Source: Endozoicomonas sp. (GTDB lineage Bacteria > Pseudomonadota > Gammaproteobacteria > Pseudomonadales > Endozoicomonadaceae). From it: a stretch of DNA of 36,368 nt. A program made the position numbers and the translations under genes. The stretch lies in contig JAKROC010000010.1 of assembly GCA_024509075.1 (NCBI GenBank), positions 1 through 36,368 of the forward strand. The letters are read 5' to 3'. This document shows positions 1 to 7,496 of this stretch, in pieces (the stretch's first letter is position 1; each line of letters opens with the position of its first letter). Under the pieces are notes generated by a model, which saw only the letters and a program-made list of their open reading frames with translations, searched no databases and was not told where the DNA came from.

Positions 1-2
1 AT

Positions 3-230
3 GCCGAACGCAAGTATAAGGGCAAGGCCGCCATTGAACTGGTGGTCAGTCGGGTGGGCAAGTCTGGCAGCTCTTTTTTTCAGCAAATTCTCATCACCGT
101 GTGCGGCTCACTCAGCCTGGCCATGTCATGGCTGGCGGCTGCGTTTATGCTGGCCATTGCCCTGTGGCTGATCGCCATTCGACATCTTGGACGACACTAC
201 CACGAGCGCCACGACCAGGCCGGTCACTGA
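3..230 (+). CDS. Probable NTP/NDP exchange transporter (TLC/Npt type), C-terminal fragment
   Basis: The frame is open from the left edge to a TGA at 228-230, so only about 75 C-terminal residues are visible. It begins with a basic loop (AERKYKGKAAIELVVSRVGK) followed by a hydrophobic stretch of two probable membrane helices and a basic, histidine-rich tail. The KYKGKAAI...R.GKSG pattern is the one I associate with the C-terminal cytoplasmic loop of TLC-family ATP/ADP or nucleotide translocases of intracellular bacteria. That assignment rests on a short motif; another MFS-like carrier is possible. The first internal start-like codon (GTG at 42) is not a real start, because the coding pattern continues upstream of it. 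A short hairpin follows directly. Confidence 0.6.
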   Translation, partial: AERKYKGKAAIELVVSRVGKSGSSFFQQILITVCGSLSLAMSWLAAAFMLAIALWLIAIRHLGRHYHERHDQAGH

Positions 231-233
231 AAG

Positions 234-256
234 ACCACATTTTGCGTGGTGTTTTC
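234..256 (+). terminator. Possible terminator after the transporter fragment
   Basis: ACCAC (234-238) pairs with GTGGT (246-250) across a 7-base loop and is followed by GTTTTC. The stem is short, so this is a weak intrinsic-terminator candidate. A second small hairpin, TTCAG/CTGAA, follows at 254-270. The rest of the 231-326 gap is presumably the tkt leader. Confidence 0.35.
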
Positions 257-326
257 AGTTCAAGGCTGAAGGCTTAGAATGGCGGCCGAACCAACCAGAC
301 TGGATTACCCAGGAGCACCTATTCCC

Positions 327-2324
327 ATGTCTTCTCGCCGCGAGCTTGCCAATGCCATCCGTGCCCTCAGCATGGATGCCGTCCAGAAAGCCAAATCCGG
401 TCATCCGGGAGCCCCCATGGGAATGGCAGATATCGCCGAAGTGCTGTGGCGTGACTACATGAATCACAACCCGGCCAACCCCCAGTGGGCAGATCGCGAC
501 CGCTTTGTCTTGTCCAACGGTCACGGTTCAATGCTGATCTACTCTCTGCTGCACCTCACCGGCTACGACCTGGGCATTGATGACCTGAAAAACTTCCGTC
601 AACTGCACTCCAGAACGCCAGGGCACCCTGAGTACGGTTATGCGCCCGGCATTGAGACCACCACCGGCCCGCTCGGTCAGGGCATTGCCAATGCCGTTGG
701 TATGGCCGTAGCGGAAAAAACACTGGCGGCGCAGTTCAACCGCCCGGGACACGACATTGTTGACCACTACACCTACGTCTTTATGGGCGATGGCTGCATG
801 ATGGAAGGCATCTCTCACGAAGTGTGCTCCCTGGCCGGCACCCTGGGTCTGGGCAAGCTGATCGCCTTTTACGATGACAACGGCATTTCCATTGACGGCG
901 AAGTGGAAGGCTGGTTCACCGACGATACCCCGGCCCGCTTTACCGCTTATAACTGGCATGTAATTCCGGGTGTTGACGGTCACGACGCCGAGGCGATCAA
1001 GGCCGCTATTGAGGCCGCCAGGGCTGAAAAAGACAAGCCAACCCTGGTCTGCTGCAAGACCATCATCGGTTTTGGCTCACCCAACAAAGAAGGCAAAGAG
1101 GAGTGCCACGGCGCGCCGCTGGGTGATGAAGAAATCAAACTGACCCGCGAGCGCCTTGGCTGGCAGTATGCTCCCTTCGAAGTGCCTGATGAGCTCTACA
1201 GCCAGTGGAATGCCAAAGCCGCAGGGGCCGCCAAAGAGAGCGTCTGGAATGAAATGTTCGCCGCTTACCAAGCCGTCCATCCAGAGCTGGCCGCAGAATT
1301 TACCCGTCGCCTGAAAGGTGAATTACCGGCGGACTTTGCCGTCAGAGCCGATGATTACATCAAATCCTGCCAGCAAGCGGGTGAGAATATCGCCAGCCGC
1401 AAAGCGTCCCAGAACGCCCTGAACGCCTACGGCCCGGTGCTGCCCGAACTGCTCGGCGGTTCTGCCGATCTGGCTGGCTCCAACCTGACCATCTGGAGTG
1501 GCTGCAAAGGCATTGAGCGCAAGGACGCCAGCGGCAACTACTTATTCTACGGCGTGCGTGAGTTTGGCATGACCGCCATCATGAGCGGTATCGCCCTGCA
1601 CGGTGGCTTCATTCCGTACGGCGCCACCTTCCTGGTGTTTATGGAGTACGCCTGCAACGCGGTGCGCATGGCAGCCCTGATGAAGCAGCGCTCCATTATG
1701 GTCTATACCCACGACTCCATCGGCCTTGGTGAAGATGGCCCGACCCACCAGCCCATTGAGCAGATTGCCAGTTTGCGCATGACGCCCAACATGAACGCCT
1801 GGCGTCCGTGCGACACCGTTGAATCCGCCGTGGCCTGGAAACACGCCATCGAGCGCATGGATGGCCCAAGTGCCCTGATCTTCTCGCGCCAGAGTTTGCC
1901 TTACATATCCAGAAGCGATGAACAGCTGGCGCTGGTTGAACGCGGCGGTTACATCCTCAAGGAGTGTGCCGGCACCCCAGAGCTGATTCTGATTGCCACC
2001 GGCTCCGAGGTGGAGTTGGCCATGCAGGCCGAAGCCGTGTTGTCAGAGCAAGGTCACAAAGTGCGCGTCGTCTCCATGCCATCCACTGACGTATTCGACA
2101 TTCAGGACGCCGCTTACAAGCAATCCGTCCTGCCGCTGGAGGTGCCGGCACGTATTGCCATCGAAGCGGCGGCCGCTGACTTCTGGTACAAGTACATTGG
2201 TCTGGACGGTCGCATTATCGGCATGACCACCTACGGCGAGTCCGCACCCGCTGAGCAGCTGTTCCCGTACTTTGGCTTTACGGTTGAGAATATTGTTGCC
2301 GCGGCCGAAGAGCTGCTGGATTGA
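327..2324 (+). CDS. tkt: Transketolase
   Basis: Thiamine-diphosphate enzyme of the non-oxidative pentose phosphate pathway. It moves two-carbon units between ketose and aldose phosphates and yields erythrose-4-phosphate. The 665-residue product matches the usual family length. The start [20 protein letters not shown] is nearly identical to E. coli TktA. The substrate loop [10 protein letters not shown], the ThDP/metal motif region [12 protein letters not shown] with DDNGISIDG, and the pyrimidine-binding part ([10 protein letters not shown]) are all intact. I chose the ATG at 327 rather than an in-frame start at 279 because homology begins there and AGGAG lies at 311-315. The companion epd lies 2 kb downstream, but pgk and fba, which often follow, are absent. 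A TATACCC-type repeat starts 20 bases after the stop. Confidence 0.97.
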   Translation: MSSRRELANAIRALSMDAVQKAKSGHPGAPMGMADIAEVLWRDYMNHNPANPQWADRDRFVLSNGHGSMLIYSLLHLTGYDLGIDDLKNFRQLHSRTPGHPEYGYAPGIETTTGPLGQGIANAVGMAVAEKTLAAQFNRPGHDIVDHYTYVFMGDGCMMEGISHEVCSLAGTLGLGKLIAFYDDNGISIDGEVEGWFTDDTPARFTAYNWHVIPGVDGHDAEAIKAAIEAARAEKDKPTLVCCKTIIGFGSPNKEGKEECHGAPLGDEEIKLTRERLGWQYAPFEVPDELYSQWNAKAAGAAKESVWNEMFAAYQAVHPELAAEFTRRLKGELPADFAVRADDYIKSCQQAGENIASRKASQNALNAYGPVLPELLGGSADLAGSNLTIWSGCKGIERKDASGNYLFYGVREFGMTAIMSGIALHGGFIPYGATFLVFMEYACNAVRMAALMKQRSIMVYTHDSIGLGEDGPTHQPIEQIASLRMTPNMNAWRPCDTVESAVAWKHAIERMDGPSALIFSRQSLPYISRSDEQLALVERGGYILKECAGTPELILIATGSEVELAMQAEAVLSEQGHKVRVVSMPSTDVFDIQDAAYKQSVLPLEVPARIAIEAAAADFWYKYIGLDGRIIGMTTYGESAPAEQLFPYFGFTVENIVAAAEELLD

Positions 2325-2344
2325 TTGCCCTCGCCTGTTGCGGG

Positions 2345-2490
2345 TATGCCCGTCGCCTTTCAAGTTGCTACTTTGTTGGCTGCATTTATGCCCTTTAGGG
2401 TATTCGTTCACCCCGGTCACGTAGTATTTCTACGCTCCCGGGACTTTGCTCAATTGCCGCCGCGTAGCAACATGAAATCCATTGGGTATA
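2345..2490 (-). repeat. TATACCC-family intergenic repeat, copy 1 (146 bp)
   Basis: Starts TATGCCCGTCGCCTTTCAAG and ends GAAATCCATTGGGTATA, so the ends are imperfect inverted repeats. The interior carries the family's ACCCCGGTCACGTAGTA...TACGCTCCCGGG block. Its right arm has the GTTGCTAC/GGCAATTG variant shared with the copy at 36222, rather than the GATTCGAGGCGGCAAATG variant of the other copies. It sits just 3' of tkt. Confidence 0.85.
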
Positions 2491-2886
2491 AGACCGCGCA
2501 GGCAGTTAAACTTCCTTAATAAAGCGGCAGACGACTTACGCCTTTTGCCGTTTTTATCAGCAGGAACTTGTCCCCCCCCTGGTAAATCCTTGGTAAGTAC
2601 TGCCGGCACAGGTAGTGCCATCTATTTATTGCCAATCTTTTTTATGAAAGAATCAGATATAGCCGAATAAACTATGCATCGATGTAGTCACCTGCTGTTT
2701 TACCTTGATAAGCAGGGTTCCCTCCCCAAAATGGCATTCACTGTCGTTTACATACCAAGGCACTACAACGACTCGGCTTCTAACCCGACGCATTGATTTT
2801 TACACCATGTTTAAACGGGTAACTGCCACGTTTGGAAGGAGGCAACTCATCCTGCGGGCGGCTGCCGGATAACACGAGCCTCAATA
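2491..2886. other. Long intergenic leader before the Bcr/CflA gene
   Basis: No credible gene is seen here. A weak terminator-like stem, CGGCA (2525-2529)/TGCCG (2546-2550), is followed by TTTTT and could end tkt transcription. A hairpin CCTGCT (2691-2696)/AGCAGG (2710-2715) encloses a 15-base segment that recurs exactly at 29379-29393. An AAGGAGG lies at 2836-2842, too far from the ATG at 2887 to act as its ribosome site, so a structured leader or a missed small ORF is possible. I recognise no riboswitch. Confidence 0.5.
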
Positions 2887-4158
2887 ATGACGACGACAAC
2901 CCATCCTCAAATGGGCATGGACAAGCGTGAACGCCTGCTGCTGATTCTCACTCTTGGCGCGCTAACGGCACTGGGGCCGTTAGCCATTGACCTTTACCTG
3001 CCAGCCATACCGGCCATCGCCGAAAGCATGGGCGAACCGCTGAACCGGATACAGTACACCCTGAGCGCCTATACCATCGGTTATGCCCTGTCCCAACTGA
3101 TATATGGGCCACTGTCAGACCGGTTCGGGCGCAGAGTCGTCATGTTCCCGGGCATCATTTTCTTCATTATCACCAACATCCTGGCGGCGGTTTGCACCAG
3201 TGCCAATGAGCTGATTTTTGTCCGCGTGCTACAGGCGATGTCTGCCGCGGCCATCCTGGTGACCATCCCGGCCATGATTCGGGATATTTTTCCTCAGGAG
3301 CAGATGGCCAAGGCGCTCTCATCGATCATGCTGGTGGTGATTGTTGCACCGCTGGCTGCACCACTGCTCGGCGGGCAAATTCTCAAGTTTTTTGGCTGGC
3401 CAAGCCTGTTTATTTTTCTGGCTATTGCGGCCGGTTTATCGATGGTTCTGGCGCTTTTCCGGGTGAAAGAGACGCTGCCGGTGGAGCACCGGCTGATCGT
3501 ATCGCCTGTGCAGCTGGCCATTAACTACGGTCATATTTTCAGGAACCGCGAGGCCATTGGCTGCCTGCTCTCGCACGCATTTGTCTTTGCCGGCATGTTT
3601 GCCTTCATTTCCGGCTCACCCTACGTCTACATCAAGCTGTTTGGCGTATCCCCGGATCATTATGGTTTTCTGTTTGGCATCAACATCGTCGCCATGACCC
3701 TCGCCAATATGGTGAATATCCGTCTGGTTGGGCGCCTTAAACTGTTCTCGATTCTTTGCGTTGGCACGATCATCACTGCCGTCTCTGGCCTGCTGTTACT
3801 GTTCAATGCTGTCACCGGCTTTGGTGGCCTGTTTGGACTGATGATCCCCATCGCCTGTTACGTGGGCAGTGTTGGCTTCACTGGGCCAAACTCCAACGCC
3901 CTGGCCTTGTCGCACTTTACTAAATCCGCCGGTTCTGCCAACGCTCTGGCCGGTGCCCTGCGATTTGCCTTTGGTGGCATCACCTCAGCTCTCGTAGGCG
4001 TTTTTCATGACGGCTCCGCCCTGCCAATGACAGCCATTATGGCCTGCTGTGGCGTACTGTCATTAGTGGTGCTTTTGGCTACCACGAAAAAAGATGACTC
4101 TCACAAGTTGCTTGAAAACCAGGAGCCTCCGGAGGCAGTAAAAGTAGAGGCCAGTTGA
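2887..4158 (+). CDS. Bcr/CflA-family multidrug efflux MFS transporter
   Basis: A 423-residue inner-membrane protein with about twelve hydrophobic segments, expected to export drugs or small metabolites by proton antiport. The N-terminal signature is clear: TM1 LGALTALGPLAIDLYLPAIP with the acidic residue typical of drug:H+ antiporters, then QYTLSAYTIGYALSQLIYGP and MFS motif A, GPLSDRFGRR. The C-terminal tail is charged and cytoplasmic. The ATG at 2887 is the first possible start in frame, but no good Shine-Dalgarno precedes it; ATGs at 2911 and 2917 are alternatives. It separates tkt from epd, and nothing in the sequence links its transport function to theirs. Substrate cannot be read from sequence. 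Confidence 0.9.
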   Translation: MTTTTHPQMGMDKRERLLLILTLGALTALGPLAIDLYLPAIPAIAESMGEPLNRIQYTLSAYTIGYALSQLIYGPLSDRFGRRVVMFPGIIFFIITNILAAVCTSANELIFVRVLQAMSAAAILVTIPAMIRDIFPQEQMAKALSSIMLVVIVAPLAAPLLGGQILKFFGWPSLFIFLAIAAGLSMVLALFRVKETLPVEHRLIVSPVQLAINYGHIFRNREAIGCLLSHAFVFAGMFAFISGSPYVYIKLFGVSPDHYGFLFGINIVAMTLANMVNIRLVGRLKLFSILCVGTIITAVSGLLLLFNAVTGFGGLFGLMIPIACYVGSVGFTGPNSNALALSHFTKSAGSANALAGALRFAFGGITSALVGVFHDGSALPMTAIMACCGVLSLVVLLATTKKDDSHKLLENQEPPEAVKVEAS

Positions 4159-4197
4159 AGACAACTGAACTCTCCCACCCGGTCAACAGACCGGGTG
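4152..4197 (+). terminator. Tandem hairpins at the 3' end of the transporter gene
   Basis: CAGTTG-AAGA-CAACTG (4152-4167) contains the stop codon. It is followed by a perfect 9-bp stem, CACCCGGTC (4176-4184)/GACCGGGTG (4189-4197), with an AACA loop. There is no T-run after it; an A9 run lies at about 4206-4214. It could be a terminator, an RNA-stability element or an intercistronic structure before epd. Confidence 0.45.
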
Positions 4198-4289
4198 ATT
4201 CTGGCAAAAAAAAACCATTAAATCTCATGGCGATGAACCAGTGTCTGATACAGTATCAATTCAGTTTTTGTTCGATGGAGTGATACCCC

Positions 4290-5336
4290 ATGGCATACAG
4301 ACTGGCGATCAACGGCTACGGGCGCATTGGCCAATGCGTATTGCGCGCCCTGTACGAGCGCCAGCGCACCCCCCCCATGGTTGTGGTTGCCATCAATGAA
4401 CCTGCCAGCATTGAGGCCATCGCCTACCTGACCCGCTACGATACCACCCATGGCCGCTTTCCCGGCCAGGTCAGCACCAATAACAACCATCTCGTTATAG
4501 ACAATAACCCCATCAGGATTTTCAACCAGCCATCCCCCTCTCAGCTTGACTGGCAGGCAGTGGGCATTGACTTACTCCTGGAGTGCTCCGGTTCGTTCAA
4601 AGACCGAGCCACGGCAGAAGTTCACCTGGCCCGCGGTGCCCCCCGGCTGCTGTTTTCCCAGCCGGCTCTGGCCGATGTGGATGCCACTATCGTTTATGGC
4701 ATCAACGAACAACTACTTAGCCAGCAACAGCGCATTGTCTCCAGTGCGTCGTGTACCACCAACTGTATTGTGCCGGTGCTGAAAACGCTCAATGATGCTC
4801 TTGGCATCGAGTATGGCACCATGACCACTATCCATTCCGCCATGAACGACCAGCCAGTCATCGACGCCTGGCACAAAAACGACCTGCGCCTGACCCGCAG
4901 CGCACTGCACTCAATTATTCCCGTGGATACCGGTCTGGCTAAAGGCATCAACCGCCTGTTGCCGGAACTGAAAGATCGCTTCACCACCAGCGCCGTGCGA
5001 GTGCCGACCATTAACGTTTCGTGTATTGATCTTACCACCCAGCTCAGTCGGGACACCTCGGTGGCACAGGTCAACCACATCCTTGAACAGGAAACCTCCG
5101 GTCGTTTGGCAGGAATAATGGGATTCAGTAATGAGCCACATGCTTCGGTGGATTTCAACCACGACTCCCGCTCCTGCATTGTCGATGGCTCGCAAACCCG
5201 AGTGTCCGGCGGACGACTGGTGAGACTTTTGTGCTGGTTTGATAATGAATGGGGATTTGCCAACCGCATGCTTGACGTTGCCAGCCACTGGTTGGCAACC
5301 GTCGAAAGAGAAAAGCCATTACGATGCAGTCCCTGA
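4290..5336 (+). CDS. epd: D-erythrose-4-phosphate dehydrogenase
   Basis: NAD-dependent GAPDH-family enzyme that oxidises erythrose-4-phosphate to 4-phosphoerythronate, the first step of DXP-independent pyridoxal-5'-phosphate synthesis. The Rossmann motif NGYGRIGQ is at the N-terminus and the catalytic cysteine lies in SSASCTTNCIVP. TTIHSAMNDQPVIDA, PTINVSCIDL and NEWGFANRMLD are characteristic of Epd rather than of glycolytic GapA, which usually reads TTVHA.T..Q...D. Length 348 is normal. The leader reads GATGGAGTGATACCCC before the ATG at 4290, so GGAG about 9-12 bases upstream supports the start. In many gammaproteobacteria epd is followed by pgk and fba; here a repeat follows at once. A decayed copy of this gene's last 45 bases lies at 7446-7493. 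Confidence 0.92.
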   Translation: MAYRLAINGYGRIGQCVLRALYERQRTPPMVVVAINEPASIEAIAYLTRYDTTHGRFPGQVSTNNNHLVIDNNPIRIFNQPSPSQLDWQAVGIDLLLECSGSFKDRATAEVHLARGAPRLLFSQPALADVDATIVYGINEQLLSQQQRIVSSASCTTNCIVPVLKTLNDALGIEYGTMTTIHSAMNDQPVIDAWHKNDLRLTRSALHSIIPVDTGLAKGINRLLPELKDRFTTSAVRVPTINVSCIDLTTQLSRDTSVAQVNHILEQETSGRLAGIMGFSNEPHASVDFNHDSRSCIVDGSQTRVSGGRLVRLLCWFDNEWGFANRMLDVASHWLATVEREKPLRCSP

Positions 5337-5340
5337 ACGC

Positions 5341-5532
5341 TATACCCAATGGATTTCAAGTTGATTCGAGGCGGCAAATGAGCGAAGCCTTTATGCCCTT
5401 GGGTGCCGGGAGCATAGACATACTATGTGACCGGGGTGACAACTGCATGGATGCAGGAGGTAGAGCAACGCATGGAGCAGTTGCCGAGCGAATGCAGCCA
5501 ACAAAGTAGCAACTTGAAAGGCGATGGGTATA
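5341..5532 (+). repeat. TATACCC-family intergenic repeat, copy 2 (192 bp)
   Basis: Begins TATACCCAATGGATTTCAAG five bases after the epd stop and ends CAACTTGAAAGGCGATGGGT. The ends are imperfect inverted repeats of about 22 bases. It includes the long internal segment with GCAGGAGGTAGAGCAACGCA, as in copies 4 and 6. Confidence 0.88.
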
Positions 5533-5598
5533 TACCTAAAGGATTTCAAGTTGATTCGAGACGGCAATTAAGCGAAGCCTTTATCTCCTGCGGGTGCG
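5531..5598 (+). repeat. Partial TATACCC-family repeat fused to copy 2
   Basis: Directly after copy 2 the element's left end starts again (TATACCTAAAGGATTTCAAG, then AGCGAAGCCTTTAT). It breaks off near 5598, where similarity to the family (GGGTGC) stops. The last codons and the stop of the minus-strand zinc-finger gene lie inside it. Confidence 0.75.
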
Positions 5599-7221
5599 AT
5601 AGGGCGGGGAGTGTTTTGGTGCAACAGGGACGAGGGGGTGGCGGCACATCGGACAGGTTCTGATGCCATTTTTAAGCATTTCTTTTGCACAGTCCTCGTG
5701 TATTTTATGGGAGCAAGGCAGAATGTGACAGCCCGAAAAAGTATCCTCAAGACAAATACAGCACGGCTCGTGCCTAGAGTCAGGCCGACATTTATGTTTT
5801 CCCTCAAGCTTTTTATCCAGGCAAACATTGCATACATCACAGTGATAAAGCTCATCTCTGTAAGTTCGACATATTCCGCATTTTTCACAATGGTAGGGTT
5901 TTTTATCGTCGCTGGTGAAATGTTTGCAAAGCGCACAAAAGTAGACTGACATTCTGGCTTCACAGTGTGAACAGTGTTGGGAATTCTTATCAATTACTGC
6001 TTCATGGTCACAAAAATTGCAATTGTAGTGGGTTGCGTCTGACGCCTTGGCCTCTAGGTTGGAGCACTCCTTTTTGTCATTGTGACAACGATGGCAAGGA
6101 TAAAAAACGTTGCAGCACTCAAACTTTACCCAGCAGTTTCGCTGGTAGTGCTTGCACCCAGGCGGGAATCTGTAGGCGAGCGACTCTTGCTTGGCCGGCC
6201 GTAACCCGGCATATTCCAACTCAGCCATTTCCCCCTCTTGCTTTTTTCTTCTCCGATCACTCTCAGCATTGGCCGTGCAACAAGGTGCTGTTGATGATAA
6301 AGGAACATCTGGACTTTTTTGAGACTGTCCAAGGGCAGGTTCATCAACTCGCTGACCGGGCATAGCAGGCCTGGTTATGCCGATACCGGTTGTTTTTGCA
6401 ACCTCCCCTGACTTTTTCGAATGGGAATCAGAGACGGAGCCATTACCGGAGTGTGCAGTCAGAAAACCTCCGGCAACGCCTGTTGAACGATTTGATATTG
6501 CAGCAGCCCACTGTTGATGGGTGCTGACAGCGTACTCCGGTGGATTGCATGGTGGCTGTGTCCGTGAGTCAGCAGGAGCCAGAGGCAGCCCACGATATTC
6601 AGAACCGGCTGTAACGTGACAGGCCGGTGGATCAACCCTGCCATATGAGGGCAGTCTGCCGCTGCTCACACTTTGGTCAGGCGGCAATGGACTGGCATCG
6701 TACCCTGTGAAAGGTTCTGTCATACAGCTCGTATGTACGATCCTGTTATACGGATCGGCTGCAACTTTCCCGGGGTTCTTGAAATAGTCGTCCTGCGTTT
6801 GTTTTGGTCTTGCGCCTCCATACCACTGTACCGAGTCGTCCGTAGAGGATCTAAAGGGTGCCTGCCGCTGGGAATACCCAACGGAACCCCGCTGATCACA
6901 GTAGGACTGAAGCGATTGACCAGAGGGTGGATCGGCAAGGCTGAGAGGAAAATCGTTCGCCGATGCCCTCTGGTTGGCTGTAGCTCCCGAGAGCGCATCA
7001 TGAGAAATCACGGTGCTGGTGGCATTTTTGCCTTCCGCTCCATTGCTGACGGAAAATCGATCCAGGCTCTTTTCTGGCAATGCGCAGGCGTTATTACCCT
7101 TGCCCACGACCTCTGTGCAATTGGCTCTGTGAACTGGCTTGTGGTGAAACCGGGCGTTGGCTGAAGTAGCCTGATCAGGCTCCAGCCCCTCCGGAAGCTG
7201 AGCCTGCCTGTTCACCTGCAT
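5581..7221 (-). CDS. RCHY1/Pirh2-like protein: CHY zinc finger, CTCHY zinc finger, RING-H2 (candidate E3 ubiquitin ligase)
   Basis: A 546-residue protein. Residues 1-350 are low-complexity and polar (Ser, Pro, Gln, Arg rich), with no domain I recognise. Residues 355-425 form a CHY zinc finger, starting GCKHYQRNC with CHRCH, NCNFC and HCSHC. Residues 429-478 form a CTCHY zinc finger (YFCALCKHF, YHCEKCGICR, YHCDVCNVCL, KHKC). Residues 487-526 form a C3H2C3 RING (C487, C490, C503, H505, H508, C511, C523, C526). This order is that of human RCHY1/Pirh2, a ubiquitin ligase, and the match includes HCEKCGICR and CICLEDT. The zinc ribbon that follows the RING in RCHY1 is missing. GGGAG six to nine bases before the ATG at 7221 supports the start. 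No signal peptide is seen. A secreted host-directed ligase is the natural inference, but secretion and activity are untested. Confidence 0.88.
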   Translation of the reverse strand: MQVNRQAQLPEGLEPDQATSANARFHHKPVHRANCTEVVGKGNNACALPEKSLDRFSVSNGAEGKNATSTVISHDALSGATANQRASANDFPLSLADPPSGQSLQSYCDQRGSVGYSQRQAPFRSSTDDSVQWYGGARPKQTQDDYFKNPGKVAADPYNRIVHTSCMTEPFTGYDASPLPPDQSVSSGRLPSYGRVDPPACHVTAGSEYRGLPLAPADSRTQPPCNPPEYAVSTHQQWAAAISNRSTGVAGGFLTAHSGNGSVSDSHSKKSGEVAKTTGIGITRPAMPGQRVDEPALGQSQKSPDVPLSSTAPCCTANAESDRRRKKQEGEMAELEYAGLRPAKQESLAYRFPPGCKHYQRNCWVKFECCNVFYPCHRCHNDKKECSNLEAKASDATHYNCNFCDHEAVIDKNSQHCSHCEARMSVYFCALCKHFTSDDKKPYHCEKCGICRTYRDELYHCDVCNVCLDKKLEGKHKCRPDSRHEPCCICLEDTFSGCHILPCSHKIHEDCAKEMLKNGIRTCPMCRHPLVPVAPKHSPPYRTRRR

Positions 7222-7496
7222 CGGCTTCTCCCCCCCACTGGTTATGATCCACCAGAAACGATGGCCACTTGCAATTCAAATGCGTCAATATAGGGTACAA
7301 ATTTAACTCACGCTGGATTAGTGTTTTGTCAGTTCAATGTAGTTCGCCACTCTCTGCGTTACTGGCATTTTCCGCATTGGTTGCCCCAACCCGGTTGTCG
7401 GCCGGGTGACTGGTGTGACTTCTGAGCTGGCTTAATAAATAGCAGGAATTCCCCAACCGTATGCTGGACGGCGTGCCAGCAACTGGTTGGCGCACT
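7222..7496. other. Intergenic region holding a relic of the epd 3' end
   Basis: This is the upstream region of the RCHY1-like gene, and the stop of the 548-residue protein lies at its right edge. It holds a hairpin AACCCGG...CCGGGT near 7387-7408, reminiscent of the stem before epd at 4176-4197, and the epd-like remnant described separately. No other gene is seen. Confidence 0.5.
7446..7493 (+). pseudogene. Remnant of the epd 3' end
   Basis: CCAACCGTATGCTGGACG followed by CCAGCAACTGGTTGGC closely matches epd at about 5252-5297 (CCAACCGCATGCTTGACG, then CCAGCCACTGGTTGGC), with a few substitutions and small indels. By eye about five in six bases agree over 45 positions. In epd this stretch encodes GFANRMLDVASHWLA. 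Only this short piece survives and it has no open frame of its own. Confidence 0.65.

Noticed and set aside
2816..2886. Possible riboswitch in the leader of the Bcr/CflA gene
   Set aside because: The AAGGAGG and stem-like segments do not match any riboswitch core I know; left as an unexplained leader.
4694..5377. 227-codon minus-strand frame opposite epd
   Set aside because: An antisense shadow of epd that starts in the adjoining repeat.
5324..5663. Plus-strand small frames after epd
   Set aside because: They run through TATACCC repeat copies and the antisense of the RCHY1-like gene; the same peptides recur wherever the repeat occurs.
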